Assembly: GCA_029339505.1 (NCBI GenBank)
Contig: JAQISU010000036.1
Location: forward strand, 8,911,001-8,975,000
DNA length: 64,000 nt
Source of the DNA: Unio delphinus
Taxonomy: Eukaryota > Mollusca > Bivalvia > Unionida > Unionidae
Direction: 5' to 3'
The notes under the pieces were generated by a model. It saw only the letters and a list, made by a program, of their open reading frames with translations. It was not told the DNA's origin and did not search any database. Below are positions 47,176 through 64,000 of the stretch, in pieces. The position numbers and the translations under genes are program-made. Each line of letters opens with the position of its first letter. Position 1 is the stretch's first letter.

Positions 47176-49468
47176 GTACCATATAAATTAATGTATGTGA
47201 TAGTGTGTAGAACTTAGAATATGTGCACTGATAGCGTTGCTATAAAAATTACAAAGATGGCCTTCGGATATCTCGGTTATTCAATCGTAAATGACCCTAT
47301 GGCATTAGTGATCTGAATCAATCTTTATTTATATCCTGTTGATTGTCACTATGCCATGGGAACAATAATTAACATGGTCTCTGACCAATCATCCCCATCG
47401 ATTACATAAGGGGATCTCCATTGTACCATAAATGTCCCATATTACCATGAGGATTCCATTTTATCATGAGAATCCCATTTTATCACGAGGATGCCATATT
47501 ATCATCAACATCCCATTTTATCATAAGTATCTCATTTTAACATGAGAATTCCATTTGATCATGAGGATCCCATTTTAACATGAGAATCCCATTTTATTAA
47601 TGAGGATCATAAATATTCCACTTTATCATCAGTATCCCATTGTATCAAGAGGATCTAAGTTTATCAAGAGGATGCCAGTTTATCATAAAGATCCCATATG
47701 ATCAAGATGATCCATTTTATCATGAGTATCCCATTTCTGGACTGTTGTCTGGATGGTACGTCAGAATAAATGTATTATATCAATCATTCCCTTTTCACCA
47801 TATTGGAGTAAGTCATTCCGGATTGTTTGCTTAGACCTTTGCCTCTGCTATCCGGTATTCGTCGTAGCCCTGGTAATAGCAAACGAAAAGATAACTTTAT
47901 AGATATCTCTAGGAATGTTTCATTGTCGAAGCAGATTCTGTGTATCCTCAGTAGCTGTCTTTATTGGATGAACCTGCCTTGCTTTGAGCGACAACTGGTT
48001 GTGGGGAGATACTGGTGTTAGTTGGCATGTTTTGAGTAGATGTCTATATGTAGTTTCTTCTACTAGTATGTTTGTTTTGTTCAGGAAAACGTAGTTTAAG
48101 TTGGGGACTTCCTCCGTGATTTTTATTGAAGGGTAGACTTTTCAGGCTTTGATATGACATCATCCAGGGTTTACATTTCATGTCAGTGTCATCGACTGTG
48201 CATACTAACTGGTATAGTGTAAGTTCTTTTAATATATATAACTGCGTATATAACTATTCAAAGAAAAATTCACTTACCTGAATCAGATGGCAAGACGTCA
48301 GAGCCTCTATGGTTATCTAAAATAATAAATGTATTGCAAATTTCATTCATATCAATAACATAACTATTGTATTCCACTTTTATCAAACAGCACGACAATC
48401 ACAGGAAGGAACGCGAGCTTCATCGATTTATAAGGTTTCATTTGATAAATAATGCTTCTAACAAAAACGAAACAATTAAGCTAATACCACCAAACCGAAG
48501 CTTCTAATTGCTTCACTAATTAAAAAGATGGCCTTCGGATAGCTCAGTTATTCATTCTTAAATGTCCCTATCACATTAGTGTCTTAAACAATATGTATTA
48601 ATATCCTGCTGATTGTCACTATGCTCTGGGAACAATAATTAAAATAGTATATGACCAATTAACCCCATCGGGTACATAAGGGGATCTCCATTGTACCATA
48701 AATATCCTATTGTACCATGAGTATCCGATTTCTTCATGAGGATCCTATTTTATCATGAGGATGCCATTTTAACATGAGAATCCCATTTCACCTTGAGGAT
48801 CCCATTTTAACATGATAATCCCATTTTATCATGAGGATCCAATTTTAACATGAGAATCTCATTTTATCATGAGGATCCCACGTTATCATCAGGATCCCAT
48901 TTTATCATATGTATCCCATTTTATCAAGAGGATCCAAGTATATAAAGAGGATTCATTTTATCATGAGTATCCCATTTTATCATCAGTATCCCATGTTGTC
49001 GGCAGAATCGCATTGTCTCGATGGTACGTCAGAATAAATGTTTTATATAAATATTTCCCTTTTCTCCATATTGGAGTAGATAATTCCGGTTTGTTTGTTT
49101 AGACATTTGCTTCTGCTATTAGGTTTTCAACGTAACCCATTGTAATAAAAACTGAAAAGATATCTTTATAGATCTTTCTAGGAATGTTTAGTCGTCGGAG
49201 CAGATTCTGCATATCCTCAGAAGCTTTCTATATTGGATGATCCTGCAGTGTTTTGAACGACAACTGGTTGTGGGGAGGTACTGGTTTTAGTTGGCAGGTT
49301 TTGAGTAATTTCCATGTGCAGTTTGTTTTCTACCAGTATGTTTTTTGTATTCAATAAAACATGATATATGCTGGGGACTTCAGCCGTGAAATGTATTGAA
49401 GGGTAGAAGTTATTAGGCTTTGAGAGGATATCATCCAGGGTTTACATTCCATTTCAGTGTCATCGATA

Positions 49469-49522
<54 letters not shown>

Positions 49523-49537
49523 GAAAAGATAACTTAC

Positions 49538-49703
49538 CTGAATCAAATCTCAAGACATCAGAGTCTCTCTGGTTATCTAACATAATAAATGTATTGCAAA
49601 TATCATTCATATAAATAGCATAACTACTTACTCCTCTTTTGTCAAACAGCACGACAATCGCTTGAATGAGCGTGATCCATTTCGATTTATAAGGTTCCAT
49701 TTG
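49538..49703 (-). other. Exon-like sequence A, unit 4
   Basis: Intact splice borders and open 166-nt frame; one residue differs from the neighbours (IQAIVV for IPAIVV). Confidence 0.65.
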
Positions 49704-49736
49704 CTAAACTAATGCTTCTTACAAAAATGAATGAAT

Positions 49737-49838
<102 letters not shown>

Positions 49839-49966
49839 CATTGCATCCTGACGAGCGAAAGCTTCATACCAGACCCACAATTTATAAACAAATATATGAA
49901 TCAGCGAAGAAGAACGTCGTAAATATAGTCCATTTAGCCAAGCTATCACACTAGAGTTATAATACC

Positions 49967-51508
49967 ATGGAGACTTCCAGCTGCAAACAGCTCTTCCAGA
50001 TAACTAACAAACTAATGTCAAGGAACAATTGTACACCACTTCCATTTACTATCTCTCCAGTACACCTTCCGGACCTATTTGCAAATTTCTTCCGTGCAAA
50101 AGTACAAACCATTAGCGATACACTTGACAACACAATTCTAATTGACTCGTCGTCACCATACCGTTACGATACAGTATTTCCTCGACCACTATTAGGAGCA
50201 TATGAACCTGTCTCTATGGATTTAGTACGGAACATCGTTGTGAAGAGTGCAAAAAATCATGTGAACTTGATCCAATTCTAATATCACAGCTGCTTCAGTG
50301 CTTAGACCCAATCTTGCCATCACTAATTGATGGTATCAATATCTCTCTCTCATCCTGGGAATTCCCATTATTTTTCAAAATTGCAATCGTAAAGCCTATG
50401 CTGAGAAAACCAACACTTGACCATAACGATTTAAAGAACTACCGCCCAGTTTCTAATCTCCCGTTCATATCAAAAGTCTTATAAAAAGATGTTCTAACCC
50501 ATCTTGTATCTCGTTTGAATCCAAACGGTCTTTATAGCAATGTAAATTCTGCATATCGCCCTTGTCAAAGTACTGAAACTACTCTTCTGAAGTATTTAAT
50601 GACATTCTCTATGCTTTGGATTGCGGTATGATTACCGACTACCACTCCTTGATTTGTCTGCAGCATTTGACACAATAGACAATGTTATATTCTTCACAGT
50701 CTTCATCATGTATTTTGCATTCACAGTACAGCCGTACAGGACACAACTTGTATCAGCAAATGAAATACAATTCAAACCATTGCATCAAGATTTCACGAAC
50801 ATAAGCAAGCATCGTATCTTGAGCTGAGACGCATCTGCTCCATTTGCAAAAATCTTTTAGTCGATGCCACAAAAACACTTGTGTTTTCATGAGTACTTTC
50901 AAGACTGGACTATTGTAACCAAATTCTGTAATGTTCGTCTCAGTCTATAATCCAGATACTTCAAAAGGTTCAGAACACATCTTCTCGGATCATGTTTAGA
51001 GTACCACAATCAGAGCACACCTCCCAACTGTTCTGTACACTACACTTGCTATACATTCGATCCAGAATCAAACACAAAAGTTTTTCTCTGTGCTACGTTT
51101 CACTGACGGACTGCAGTCCAGCATACCTATCCGGCCTTACCCATGTGTATACACCAACAAGATACGTATGCCCCTCTTCTCACAATCGTTTACTCATTAT
51201 TCCTACTATGACAACGAAGTCAGATGGACAACGTTATTTGCATACCAGGGCCCAGCAACGTGAAATGATGTGCCCATTGAAATTAGACACAAAAACACAT
51301 TGATCTCTTTCAAGCGTGCTCTTTAAACGCACCTTTCTCGAATACAAGAACAACCTTAATGACCAAATAAATGTTTCCTACCTTAAATATTTTCAGCCAT
51401 TGTTGTGTTTTCCAATTGTATGATGTTTGTTTTTGTTTCTTGTATTCATATCATATTAAATGTTGTAAGGTACTTAGAGCTTGTAAAGATTAGGCACTAT
51501 ACAAATTC

Positions 51509-51565
<57 letters not shown>

Positions 51566-51566
51566 G
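49967..51566 (+). pseudogene. L2/CR1-like LINE fragment, unit 5
   Basis: Six-A frameshift near 50255 as in units 4, 6 and 7; (ATT)n tail at 51511-51566. Confidence 0.85.
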
Positions 51567-53858
51567 TACCATATAAATTAATGTATGTGATAGTGTGTAG
51601 AACTTAGAATATGTGCACTGATAGCGTTGCTATAAAAATTACAAAGATGGCCTTCGGATATCTCGGTTATTCAATCGTAAATGACCCTATGGCATTAGTG
51701 ATCTGAATCAATCTTTATTTATATCCTGTTGATTGTCACTATGCCATGGGAACAATAATTAACATGGTCTCTGACCAATCATCCCCATCGATTACATAAG
51801 GGGATCTCCATTGTACCATAAATGTCCCATATTACCATGAGGATTCCATTTTATCATGAGAATCCCATTTTATCACGAGGATGCCATATTATCATCAACA
51901 TCCCATTTTATCATAAGTATCCCATTTTAACATGAGAATTCCATTTGATCATGAGGATCCCATTTTAACATGAGAATCCCATTTTATTAATGAGGATCAT
52001 AAATATTCCACTTTATCATCAGAATCCCATTGTATCAAGAGGATCTAAGTTTATCAAGAGGATCCCAGTTTATCATAAAGATCCCATATGATCAAGAGGA
52101 TCCATTTTATCATGAGTATCCCATTTCTGGACTGTTGTCTGGATGGTACGTCAGAATAAATGTATTATATCAATCATTCCCTTTTCACCATATTGGAGTA
52201 GGTCATTCCGGATTGTTTGCTTAGACCTTTGACTCTGCTTTCCGGTATTCGTCGTAGCAATGGTAATAGCAAACGAAAAGATAACTTTATAGATATCTCT
52301 AGGAATGTTTCATTGTCGAAGCAGATTCTGTGTATCCTCAGTAGCTGTCTTTATTGGATGAACCTGCCGTGCTTTGAGCGACAACTGGTTGTGGGGAGAT
52401 ACTGGTGTTAGTTGGCATGTTTTGAGTAGATATCTATATGTAGTTTCTTCTACTAGTATGTTTGTTGTGTTCAGGAAAACGTAGTTTAAGTTGGGGACTT
52501 CCTCCGTGATTTTTATTGAAGGGTAGACTTTTCAGGCTTTGATATGACATCATCCAGGGTTTACATTTCATGTCAGTGTCATCGTCTGTGCATACTAACT
52601 GGTATAGTGTAAGTTCTTTTAATATATATAACTGCGTATATAACTATTCAAAGAAAAATTCACTTACCTGAATCAGATGGCAAGACGTCAGAGCCTCTAT
52701 GGTTATCTAAAATAATAAATGTATTGCAAATTTCATTCATATCAATAACATAACTATTGTATTCCACTTTTATCAAACAGCACGACAATCACAGGAAGGA
52801 ACGCGAGCTTCATCGATTTATAAGGTTTCATTTGATAAATAATGCTTCTAACAAAAACGAAACAATTAAGCTAATACCACCAAACCGAAGCTTCTAATTG
52901 CTTCACTAATTAAAAAGATGGCCTTCGGATAGCTCAGTTATTCAATTTTAAATGTTCCTATCACATTAGTGTCTTAAACAATATGTATTAATATCCTGCT
53001 GATTGTCACTATGCTCTGGGAACAATACATAAAATAGTATATGACCAATCAACCCCATCGGGTACATAAGGGGATCTCCATTGTACCATAAATATCCTAT
53101 TGTACCATGAGTATCCGATTTCATCATGAGGATCCTATTTTATCATGAGGATGCCATTTTAACATGAGAATCCCATTTCACCATGAGGATCCCATTTTAA
53201 CATGATAATCCCATTTTATCATGAGGATCCAATTTTAACATGAGAATCTCATTTTATCATGAGGATCCCACGTTATCATCAGGATCCCGTTTTATCATAT
53301 GTATCCCATTTTATCAAGAGGATCCAAGTATATAAAGAGGATTCATTTTATCATGAGTATCCCATTTTATCATCAGTATCCCATGTTGTCGGCAGAACCG
53401 CATTGTCTCGATGGTACGTCAGAATAAATGTTTTATATAAATATTTCCCTTTTCTCCATATTGGAGTAGATAATTCCGGTTTGTTTGTTTAGACCTTTGC
53501 TTCTGCTATTAGGTTTTCAACGTAACCCATTGTAATAAAAACTGAAAAGATATCTTTATAGATCTTTCTAGGAATGTTTCGTCGTCGGAGCAGATTCTGC
53601 GTATCCTCAGAAGCTTTCTATATTGGATGATCCTGCAGTGTTTTGAACGACAACTGGTTGTGGGGAGATACTGGTTTTAGTTGGCAGGTTTTGAGTAATT
53701 TCCATGTGTAGTTTGTTTTCTACCAGTATGTTTTTTGTATTCAATAAAAAAAGATATATGCTAGGGACTTCAGCCGTGAAATGTATTGAAGGGTAGAAGT
53801 TATTAGGCTTTGAGAGGACATCATCCAGGGTTTACATTCCATTTCAGTGTCATCGATA

Positions 53859-53936
<78 letters not shown>

Positions 53937-53951
53937 GAAAAGATAACTTAC

Positions 53952-54117
53952 CTGAATCAAATCTCAAGACATCAGAGTCTCTCTGGTTATCTAACATAAT
54001 AAATGTATTGCAAATATCATTCATATAAATAGCATAACTACTTACTCCTCTTTTATCAAACAGCACGACAATCGCTGGAATGAGCGTGATCCATTTCGAT
54101 TTATAAGGTTCCATTTG
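53952..54117 (-). other. Exon-like sequence A, unit 5
   Basis: Intact splice borders and open 166-nt frame. Confidence 0.65.
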
Positions 54118-54147
54118 CTAAACTAATGCTTCTTACAAAAATGAATG

Positions 54148-54222
<75 letters not shown>

Positions 54223-54350
54223 CATTGCATCCTGACGAGCGAAAGCTTCATACCAGACCCACAATTTATAAACAAATATATGAAACAGCGAAGAAGAACG
54301 TCGTAAATATAGTTCATTTAGCCAAGCTATCACACTAGAGTTATAATACC

Positions 54351-56002
<1,652 letters not shown>

Positions 56003-58295
56003 GTACCATATAAATTAATGTATGTGATAGTGTTTAGAACTTAGAATATGTGCACTGATAGCATTGCTATAGAAATTACAAAGATGGCCTTCGGATATCT
56101 CGGTTATTCAATCGTAAATGACCCTATGGCATTAGTGATCTGAATCAATCTTTATTTATATCCTGTTGATTGTCACTATGCCATGGGAACAATAATTAAC
56201 ATGGTCTCTGACCAATCATCCCCATCGATTACATAAGGGGATCTCCATTGTACCATAAATGTCCCATATTACCATGAGGATTCCATTTTATCATGAGAAT
56301 CCCATTTTATCACGAGGATGCCATATTATCATCAACATCCCATTTTATCATAAGTATCCCATTTTAACATGAGAATTCCATTTGATCATGAGGATCCCAT
56401 TTTATTATGAGAATCCCATTTTTTTAATGAGGATCATAAATATTCCACTTTATCATCAGTATCCCATTGTATCAAGAGGATCTAAGTTTATCAAGAGGAT
56501 CCCAGTTTATCATAAAGATCTCATATGATCAAGAGGATCCATTTTATCATGAGTATCCCATTTCTGGACTGTTGTCTGGATGGTACGTCAGAATAAATGT
56601 ATTATATCAATCATTCCCTTTTCACCATATTGGAGTAGGTCATTCCGGATTGTTTGCTTAGACCTTTGCCTCTGCTATCCGGTATTCGTCGTAGCCCTGG
56701 TAATAGCAAACGAAAAGATAACTTTATAGATATCTCTAGGAATGTTTCATTGTCGAAGCAGATTCTGTGTATCCTCAGTAGCTGTCTTTATTGGATAAAC
56801 CTGCCGTGCTTTGAGCGACAACTGGTTGTGGGGAGATACTGGTGTTAGTTGGCATGTTTTGAGTAGATGTCTATATGTAGTTTCTTCTACTAGTATGTTT
56901 GTTGTGTTCAGGAAAACGTAGTTTAAGTTGGGGACTTCCTCCGTGATTTTTATTGAAGGGTAGACTTTTCAGGCTTTGATATGACATCATCCAGGGTTTA
57001 CATTTCATGTCAGTGTCATCGACTGTGCATACTAACTGGTATAGTGTAAGTTCTTTTAATATATATAACTGCGTATATAACTATTCAAAGAAAAATTCAC
57101 TTACCTGAATCAGATGGCAAGACGTCAGAGCCTCTATGGTTATCTAAAATAATAAATGTATTGCAAATTTCATTCATATCAATAACATAACTATTGTATT
57201 CCACTTTTATCAAACAGCACGACAATCACAGGAAGGAACGCGAGCTTCATCGATTTATAAGGTTTCATTTGATAAATAATGCTTCTAACAAAAACGAAAC
57301 AATTAAGCTAATACCACCAAACCGAAACTTCTAATTGCTTCACTAATTAAAAAGATGGCCTTCGGATAGCTCAGTTATTCAATTTTAAATGTTCCTATCA
57401 CATTAGTGTCTTAAACAATATATATTAATATCCTGCTGATTGTCACTATGCTCTGGGAACAATAATTAAAATAGTATATGACCAATCAACCCCATCAGGT
57501 ACATAAGGGGATCTCCATTGTACCATAAATATCCTATTGTACAATGAGTATCCGATTTCATCATGAGGATCCTATTTTATCATGAGGATGCCATTTTAAC
57601 ATGAGAATCCCATTTCACCATGAGGATCCCATTTTAACATGATAATCCCATTTTATCATGAGGATCCAATTTTAACATGAGAATCTCATTTTATCATGAG
57701 GATCCCACGTTATCATCAGGATCCCATTTTATCATATGTATCCCATTTTATCAAGAGGATCCAAGTATATAAAGAGGATTCATTTTATCATGAGTATCCC
57801 ATTTTATCATCAGTATCCCATGTTGTCGGCAGAACCGCATTGTCTCGATGGTACGTCAGAATAAATGTTTTATATAAATATTTCCCTTTTCTCCATATTG
57901 GAGTAGATAATTCCGGTTTGTTTGTTTAGACCTTTGCTTCTGCTATTAGGTTTTCAACGTAACCCATTGTAATAAAAACTGAAAAGATATCTTTATAGAT
58001 CTTTCTAGGAATGTTTCGTCGTCGGAGCAGATTCTGCGTATCCTCAGAAGCTTTCTATATTGGATGATCCTGCAGTGTTTTGAACGACAACTGGTTGTGG
58101 GGAGATACTGGTTTTAGTTGGCAGGTTTTGAGTAATTTCCATGTGTAGTTTGTTTTCTACCAGTATGTTTTTTGTATTCAATAAAAAAAGATATATGCTA
58201 GGGACTTCAGCCGTGAAATGTATTGAAGGGTAGAAGTTATTAGGCTTTGAGAGGACATCATCCAGGGTTTACATTCCATTTCAGTGTCATCGATA

Positions 58296-58383
<88 letters not shown>

Positions 58384-58398
58384 GAAAAGATAACTTAC

Positions 58399-58564
58399 CT
58401 GAATCAAATCTCAAGACATCAGAGTCTCTCTGGTTATCTAACATAATAAATGTATTGCAAATATCATTCATATAAATAGCATAACTACTTACTCCTCTTT
58501 TATCAAACAGCACGACAATCGCTGGAATGAGCGTGATCCATTTCGATTTATAAGGTTCCATTTG
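58399..58564 (-). other. Exon-like sequence A, unit 6
   Basis: Open frame; the acceptor is TTCAG in place of TTTAG, still a valid AG. Confidence 0.65.
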
Positions 58565-58597
58565 CTGAACTAATGCTTCTTACAAAAATGAATGAAT

Positions 58598-58717
<120 letters not shown>

Positions 58718-58845
58718 CTTTGCATCCTGACGAGCGAAATCTTCATACCAGACCCACAATTTATAAACAAATATAGGAAACAGCGAAGAAGAACGTCGTA
58801 AATATAGTCCATTTAGCCAAGCTATCACACTAGAGTCATAATACC

Positions 58846-60390
58846 ATGGAGACTTCCAGCTGCAAACAGCTCTTCCAGATAACTAACAAACTAATGTCAA
58901 GGAACAAATGTACACCACTTCCATTTACTATCTCTCCAGTAGACCTTCCGGACTTATTTGCAAATTTCTTCCGTGCAAAAGTACAAACCATTAGCGATAC
59001 ACTTGACAACACAATTCTAATTGACTCGTCGTCACCATACCGTTACGATACAGTATTTCCTCGACCACTATTAGGAGCATTTGAACCTGTCTCTATGGAT
59101 TTAGTACGGAACGTCGTTGTGAAGAGTGCAAAAAATCATGTGAACTTGATCCAATTCTAATATCACAGCTGCTTCAGTGCTTAGACCCAATCTTGCCATC
59201 ACTAATTGATGGTATCAATATCTCTCTCTCATCCTGGGAATTCCCATTATTTTTCAAAATTGCGATCGTAAAGCCTATGCTGAGAAAACCAACACTTGAC
59301 CATAACGATTTAAAGAACTACCGCCCAGTTTCTAATCTCCCGTTCATATCAAAAGTCTTAAAAAAAAAAGTTGTTATAACCCATCTTGTATCTCGTTTGA
59401 ATCCAAACGGTCTTTATAGCAATGTAAATTCTGCATATCGCCCTTGTCAAAGTACTGAAACTACTCTTCTGAAGTATTTAATGACATTCTCTATGCTTTG
59501 GATTGCGGTATGATTACCGACTACCACTCCTTGATTTGTCTGCAGCTTTTGACACAATAGACAATGTTATATTCTTCACAGTCTTCATCATGTATTTTGC
59601 ATTCACAGTACAGCCGTACAGGACACAACTTGTATCAGCAAATGAAATACAATTCAAACCATTGCATCAAGATTTCACGAACATAAGCAAGCTTCGTATC
59701 TTGAGCTGAGACGCATCTGCTCCATTTGCAAAAATCTTTTAGTCGATGCCACAAAAACACTTGTGTTTTCATGAGTACTTTCAAGACTGGACTATTGTAA
59801 CCAAATTCTGTAATGTTCGTCTCAGTCTATAATCCAGATACTTCAAAAGGTTCAGAACACATCTTCTCGGATCATGTTTAGAGTACCACAATCAGAGCAC
59901 ACCTCCCAACTGTTCTGTACACTACACTTGCTATACATTCGATCCAGAATCAAACACAAAAGTTGTTCTCTGTGCTACGTTTCACTGATGGACTGCAGTC
60001 CAGCATACCTATCCGGCCTTACCCATGTGTATACACCAACAAGATACGTATGCCCCTCTTCTCACAATCGTTTACTCATTATTCCTACTATGACAACGAA
60101 GTCAGATGGACAACGTTATTTGCATACCAGGGCCCAGCAACGTGAAATGATGTGCCCATTGAAATTAGACACAAAAACACATTGATCTCTTTCAAGCGTG
60201 CTCTTTAAACGCACCTTTCTCGAATACAAGAACAACCTTAATGACCAAAAAAATGTTTCCTACCTTAAATATTTTCAGCCATTGTTGTGTTTTCCAATTT
60301 TATGATGTTTGTTTTTGTTTCTTGTATTCATATCATATTAAATGTTGTAAGGTACTTAGAGCTTGTAAAGATTAGGCACTATACAAATTC

Positions 60391-60455
<65 letters not shown>
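58846..60455 (+). pseudogene. L2/CR1-like LINE fragment, unit 7
   Basis: Six-A frameshift near 59135. A private change after ISKVL (59360-59375, a run of A replacing TAAAAAGATG) opens the frame for a further 60 codons. (ATT)n at 60396-60455. Confidence 0.85.
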
Positions 60456-60456
<1 letters not shown>

Positions 60457-62749
60457 GTACCATATAAATTAATGTATGTGATAGTGTGTAGAACTTAGAA
60501 TATGTGCACTGATAGCGTTGCTATAAAAATTACAAAGATGGCCTTCGGATATCTCGGTTATTCAATCGTAAATGACCCTATGGCATTAGTGATCTGAATC
60601 AATCTTTATTTATATCCTGTTGATTGTCACTATGCCATGGGAACAATAATTAACATGGTCTCTGACCAATCATCCCCATCGATTACATAAGGGGATCTCC
60701 ATTGTACCATAAATGTCCCATATTACCATGAGGATTCCATTTTATCATGAGAATCCCATTTTATCACGAGGATGCCATATTATCATCAACATCCCATTTT
60801 ATCATAAGTATCTCATTTTAACATGAGAATTCCATTTGATCATGAGGATCCCATTTTAACATGAGAATCCCATTTTATTAATGAGGATCATAAATATTCC
60901 ACTTTATCATCAGTATCCCATTGTATCAAGAGGATCTAAGTTTATCAAGAGGATCCCAGTTTATCATAAAGATCCCATATGATCAAGATGATCCATTTTA
61001 TCATGAGTATCCCATTTCTGGACTGTTGTCTGGATGGTACGTCAGAATAAATGTATTATATCAATCATTCCCATTTCACCATATTGGAGTAAGTCATTCC
61101 GGATTGTTTGCTTAGACCTTTGCCTCTGCTATCCGGTATTCGTCGTAGCCCTGGTAATAGCAAACGAAAAGATAACTTTATAGATATCTCTAGGAATGTT
61201 TCATTGTCGAAGCAGATTCTGTGTATCCTCAGTAGCTGTCTTTATTGGATGAACCTGCCGTGCTTTGAGCGACAACTGGTTGTGGGGAGATACTGGTGTT
61301 AGTTGGCATATTTTGAGTAGATGTCTATATGTAGTTTCTTCTACTAGTATGTTTGTTTTGTTCAGGAAAACGTAGTTTAAGTTGGGGACTTCCTCCGTGA
61401 TTTTTATTGAAGGGTAGACTTTTCAGGCTTTGATATGACATCATCCAGGGTTTACATTTCATGTCAGTGTCATCGACTGTGCATACTAACTGGTATAGTG
61501 TAAGTTCTTTTAATATATATAACTGCGTATATAACTATTCAAAGAAAAATTCACTTACCTGAATCAGATGGCAAGACGTCAGAGCCTCTATGGTTATCTA
61601 AAATAATAAATGTATTGCAAATTTCATTCATATCAATAACATAACTATTGTATTCCACTTTTATCAAACAGCACGACAATCACAGGAAGGAACGCGAGCT
61701 TCATCGATTTATAAGGTTTCATTTGATAAATAATGCTTCTAACAAAAACGAAACAATTAAGCTAATACCACTAAACCGAAGCTTCTAATTGCTTCACTAA
61801 TTAAAAAAATGGCCTTCGGATAGCTCAGTTATTCAATCTTAAATGTCCCTATCACATTAGTGTCTTAAACAATATGTGTTAATATCCTGCTGATTGTCAC
61901 TATGCTCTGGGAACAATAATTAAAATAGTATATGACCAATTAACCCCATCGGGTACATAAGGGGATCTCCATTGTACCATAAATATCCTATTGTACCATG
62001 AGTACCCAATTTCATCATGAGGATCCTATTTTATCATGAGGATGCCATTTTAACATGAGAATCCCATTTCACCATGAGGATCCCATTTTAACATGATAAT
62101 CCCATTTTATCATGAGGATCCAATTTTAACATGAGAATCTCATTTTATCATGAGGATCCCACGTTATCATCAGGATCCCATTTTATCATATGTATCCCAT
62201 TTTATCAAGAGGATCCAAGTATATAAAGAGGATTCATTTTATCATGAGTATCCCATTTTATCATCAGTATCCCATGTTGTCGGCAGAATCGCATTGTCTC
62301 GATGGTACGTCAGAATAAATGTTTTATATAAATATTTCCCTTTTCTCCATATTGGAGTAGATAATTCCGGTTTGTTTGTTTAGACCTTTGCTTCTGCTAT
62401 TAGGTTTTCAACGTAACCCATTGTAATAAAAACTGAAAAGATATCTTTATAGATCTTTCTAGGAATGTTTCGTCGTCGGAGCAGATTCTGCCTATCCTCA
62501 GAAGCTTTCTATATTGGATGATCCTGCAGTGTTTTGAACGACAACTGGTTGTGGGGAGATACTGGTTTTAGTTGGCAGGTTTTGAGTAATTTCCATGTGT
62601 AGTTTGTTTTCTACCAGTATGTTTTTTGAATTCAATAAAACATGATATATGCTGGGGACTTCAGCCGTGAAATGTATTGAAGGGTAGAAGTTATTAGGCT
62701 TTGAGAGGACATCATCCAGTGTTTACATTCCATTTCAGTGTCATTGATA

Positions 62750-62827
<78 letters not shown>

Positions 62828-62842
62828 GAAAAGATAACTTAC

Positions 62843-63008
62843 CTGAATCAAATCTCAAGACATCAGAGTCTCTCTGGTTATCTAACATAATAAATGTATT
62901 GCAAATATCATTCATATAAATAGCATAACTACTTACTCCTCTTTTATCAAACAGCACGACAATCGCTGGAATGAGCGTGATCCATTTCGATTTATAAGGT
63001 TCCATTTG
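62843..63008 (-). other. Exon-like sequence A, unit 7
   Basis: Intact splice borders and open 166-nt frame. Confidence 0.65.
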
Positions 63009-63041
63009 CTAAACTAATGCTTCTTACAAAAATGAATGAAT

Positions 63042-63119
<78 letters not shown>

Positions 63120-63121
<2 letters not shown>

Positions 63122-64000
63122 CATTGCATCCTGACGAGCGAAAGCTTCATACCAGACCCACAATTTATAAACAAATATATGAAACAGCGAAGAAGAACGT
63201 CGTAAATATAGTCCATTTAGCCAAGCTATCACACTAGAGTTATAATACCATGGAGACTTCCAGCTGCAAACAGCTCTTCCAGATAACTAACAAACTAATG
63301 TCAAGGAACAAATGTACACCACTTCCATTTACTATCTCTCCAGTAGACCTTCCGGACATATTTGCAAATTTCTTCCGTGCAAAAGTACAAACCATTAGCG
63401 ATACACTTGACAACACAATTCTAATTGACTCGTCGTCACCATACCGTTACGATACAGTATTTCCTCGACCACTATTAGGAGCATTTGAACCTGTCTCTAT
63501 GGATTTAGTACGGAACATCGTTGTGAAGAGTGCAAAAAAATCATGTGAACTTGATCCAATTCTAATATCACAGCTGCTTCAGTGCTTAGACCCAATCTTG
63601 CCATCACTAATTGATGGTATCAATATCTCTCTCTCATCCTGGGAATTCCCATTATTTTTCAAAATTGCGATCGTAAAGCCTATGCTGAGAAAACCAACAC
63701 TTGACCATAACGATTTAAAGAACTACCGCCCAGTTTCTAATCTCCCGTTCATATCAAAAGTCTTATAAAAAGATGTTCTAACCCATCTTGTATTTCGTTT
63801 GAATCCAAACGGTCTTTATAGCAATGTAAATTCTGCATATCGCCCTTGTCAAAGTACTGAAACTATTCTTCTGAAGTATTTAATGACATTCTCTATGCTT
63901 TGGATTGCAGTATGATTACCGACTACCACTCCTTGATTTGTCTGCAGCATTTGACACAATAGACAATGTTATATTCTTCACAGTCTTCATCATGTATTTT
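63120..64000. repeat. Macrosatellite unit 8, cut by the window end
   Basis: Unit head plus the LINE fragment from 63250. It has seven As at 63535, like unit 3, so the LINE frame stays open for 172 codons. The array continues off the window. Confidence 0.9.
63250..64000 (+). pseudogene. L2/CR1-like LINE fragment, unit 8 (partial)
   Basis: Reads through NYRPVSNLPFISKVL to TAA, then the AAFDTID block in another frame up to the window edge. Confidence 0.85.

Overview
The window reads as repeat-rich, AT-rich nuclear DNA of an invertebrate animal. The evidence is spliced minus-strand exons with GT-AG borders, tRNA-derived SINEs, a Ty3/gypsy-type LTR element, Penelope-like and L2/CR1-like LINE debris, and a Maverick/Polinton. 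A marine mollusc or related lophotrochozoan is my guess, not something the sequence proves.

Layout. 1-1040 is a decayed copy of a Polinton capsid-type gene. 2430-2684 is a minus-strand tRNA-derived SINE. 2742-3035 is a 42-bp tandem repeat whose degenerate continuation was split by an LTR retrotransposon (3810-9774, TSD GGCCC). That element has gag, protease and integrase in one frame but has lost reverse transcriptase/RNase H. About 11.3-12.2 kb holds a broken Penelope-like element. 13346-18987 (minus) holds four exons in matching phase that encode two macrodomains and a stop codon. This is the only convincing host gene. A 40-bp minisatellite beside the first of these exons is built from that exon's own 5' splice site. 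A second SINE lies near 20.1 kb.

From about 20.87 kb to the end the window is a macrosatellite of about 4.4-kb units. Each unit carries a 5'-truncated, internally deleted L2/CR1-like LINE with an (ATT)n tail, two blocks of a 19-bp minisatellite, long (TA)n tracts, and two diverged minus-strand copies of a 166-bp exon-like sequence. The better copy (A) keeps an open frame and both splice sites. Its donor phase fits the first macrodomain exon.

The array is interrupted at 26443-40804 by a 14.36-kb Polinton/adintovirus-like element with 177-181-bp terminal inverted repeats. On the minus strand it has, from left to right: penton-type protein, membrane protein, coiled-coil protein, a small structural ORF, adenain-like protease, pX-like protein, hexon-like major capsid, pVI/pX-like core protein, three unknown ORFs, HNH endonuclease and a zinc-ribbon protein. 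A plus-strand protein-primed DNA polymerase B fused to an SF1 helicase, with an HNH-like tail, follows. Then come the minus-strand integrase and zinc-ribbon/PLA2 genes and the plus-strand packaging ATPase. Almost every gene has one or two in-frame stops or a frameshift, and the capsid gene is split by an (AT)n expansion, so this copy is an inactivated endogenous element. All lesions are described only as seen.
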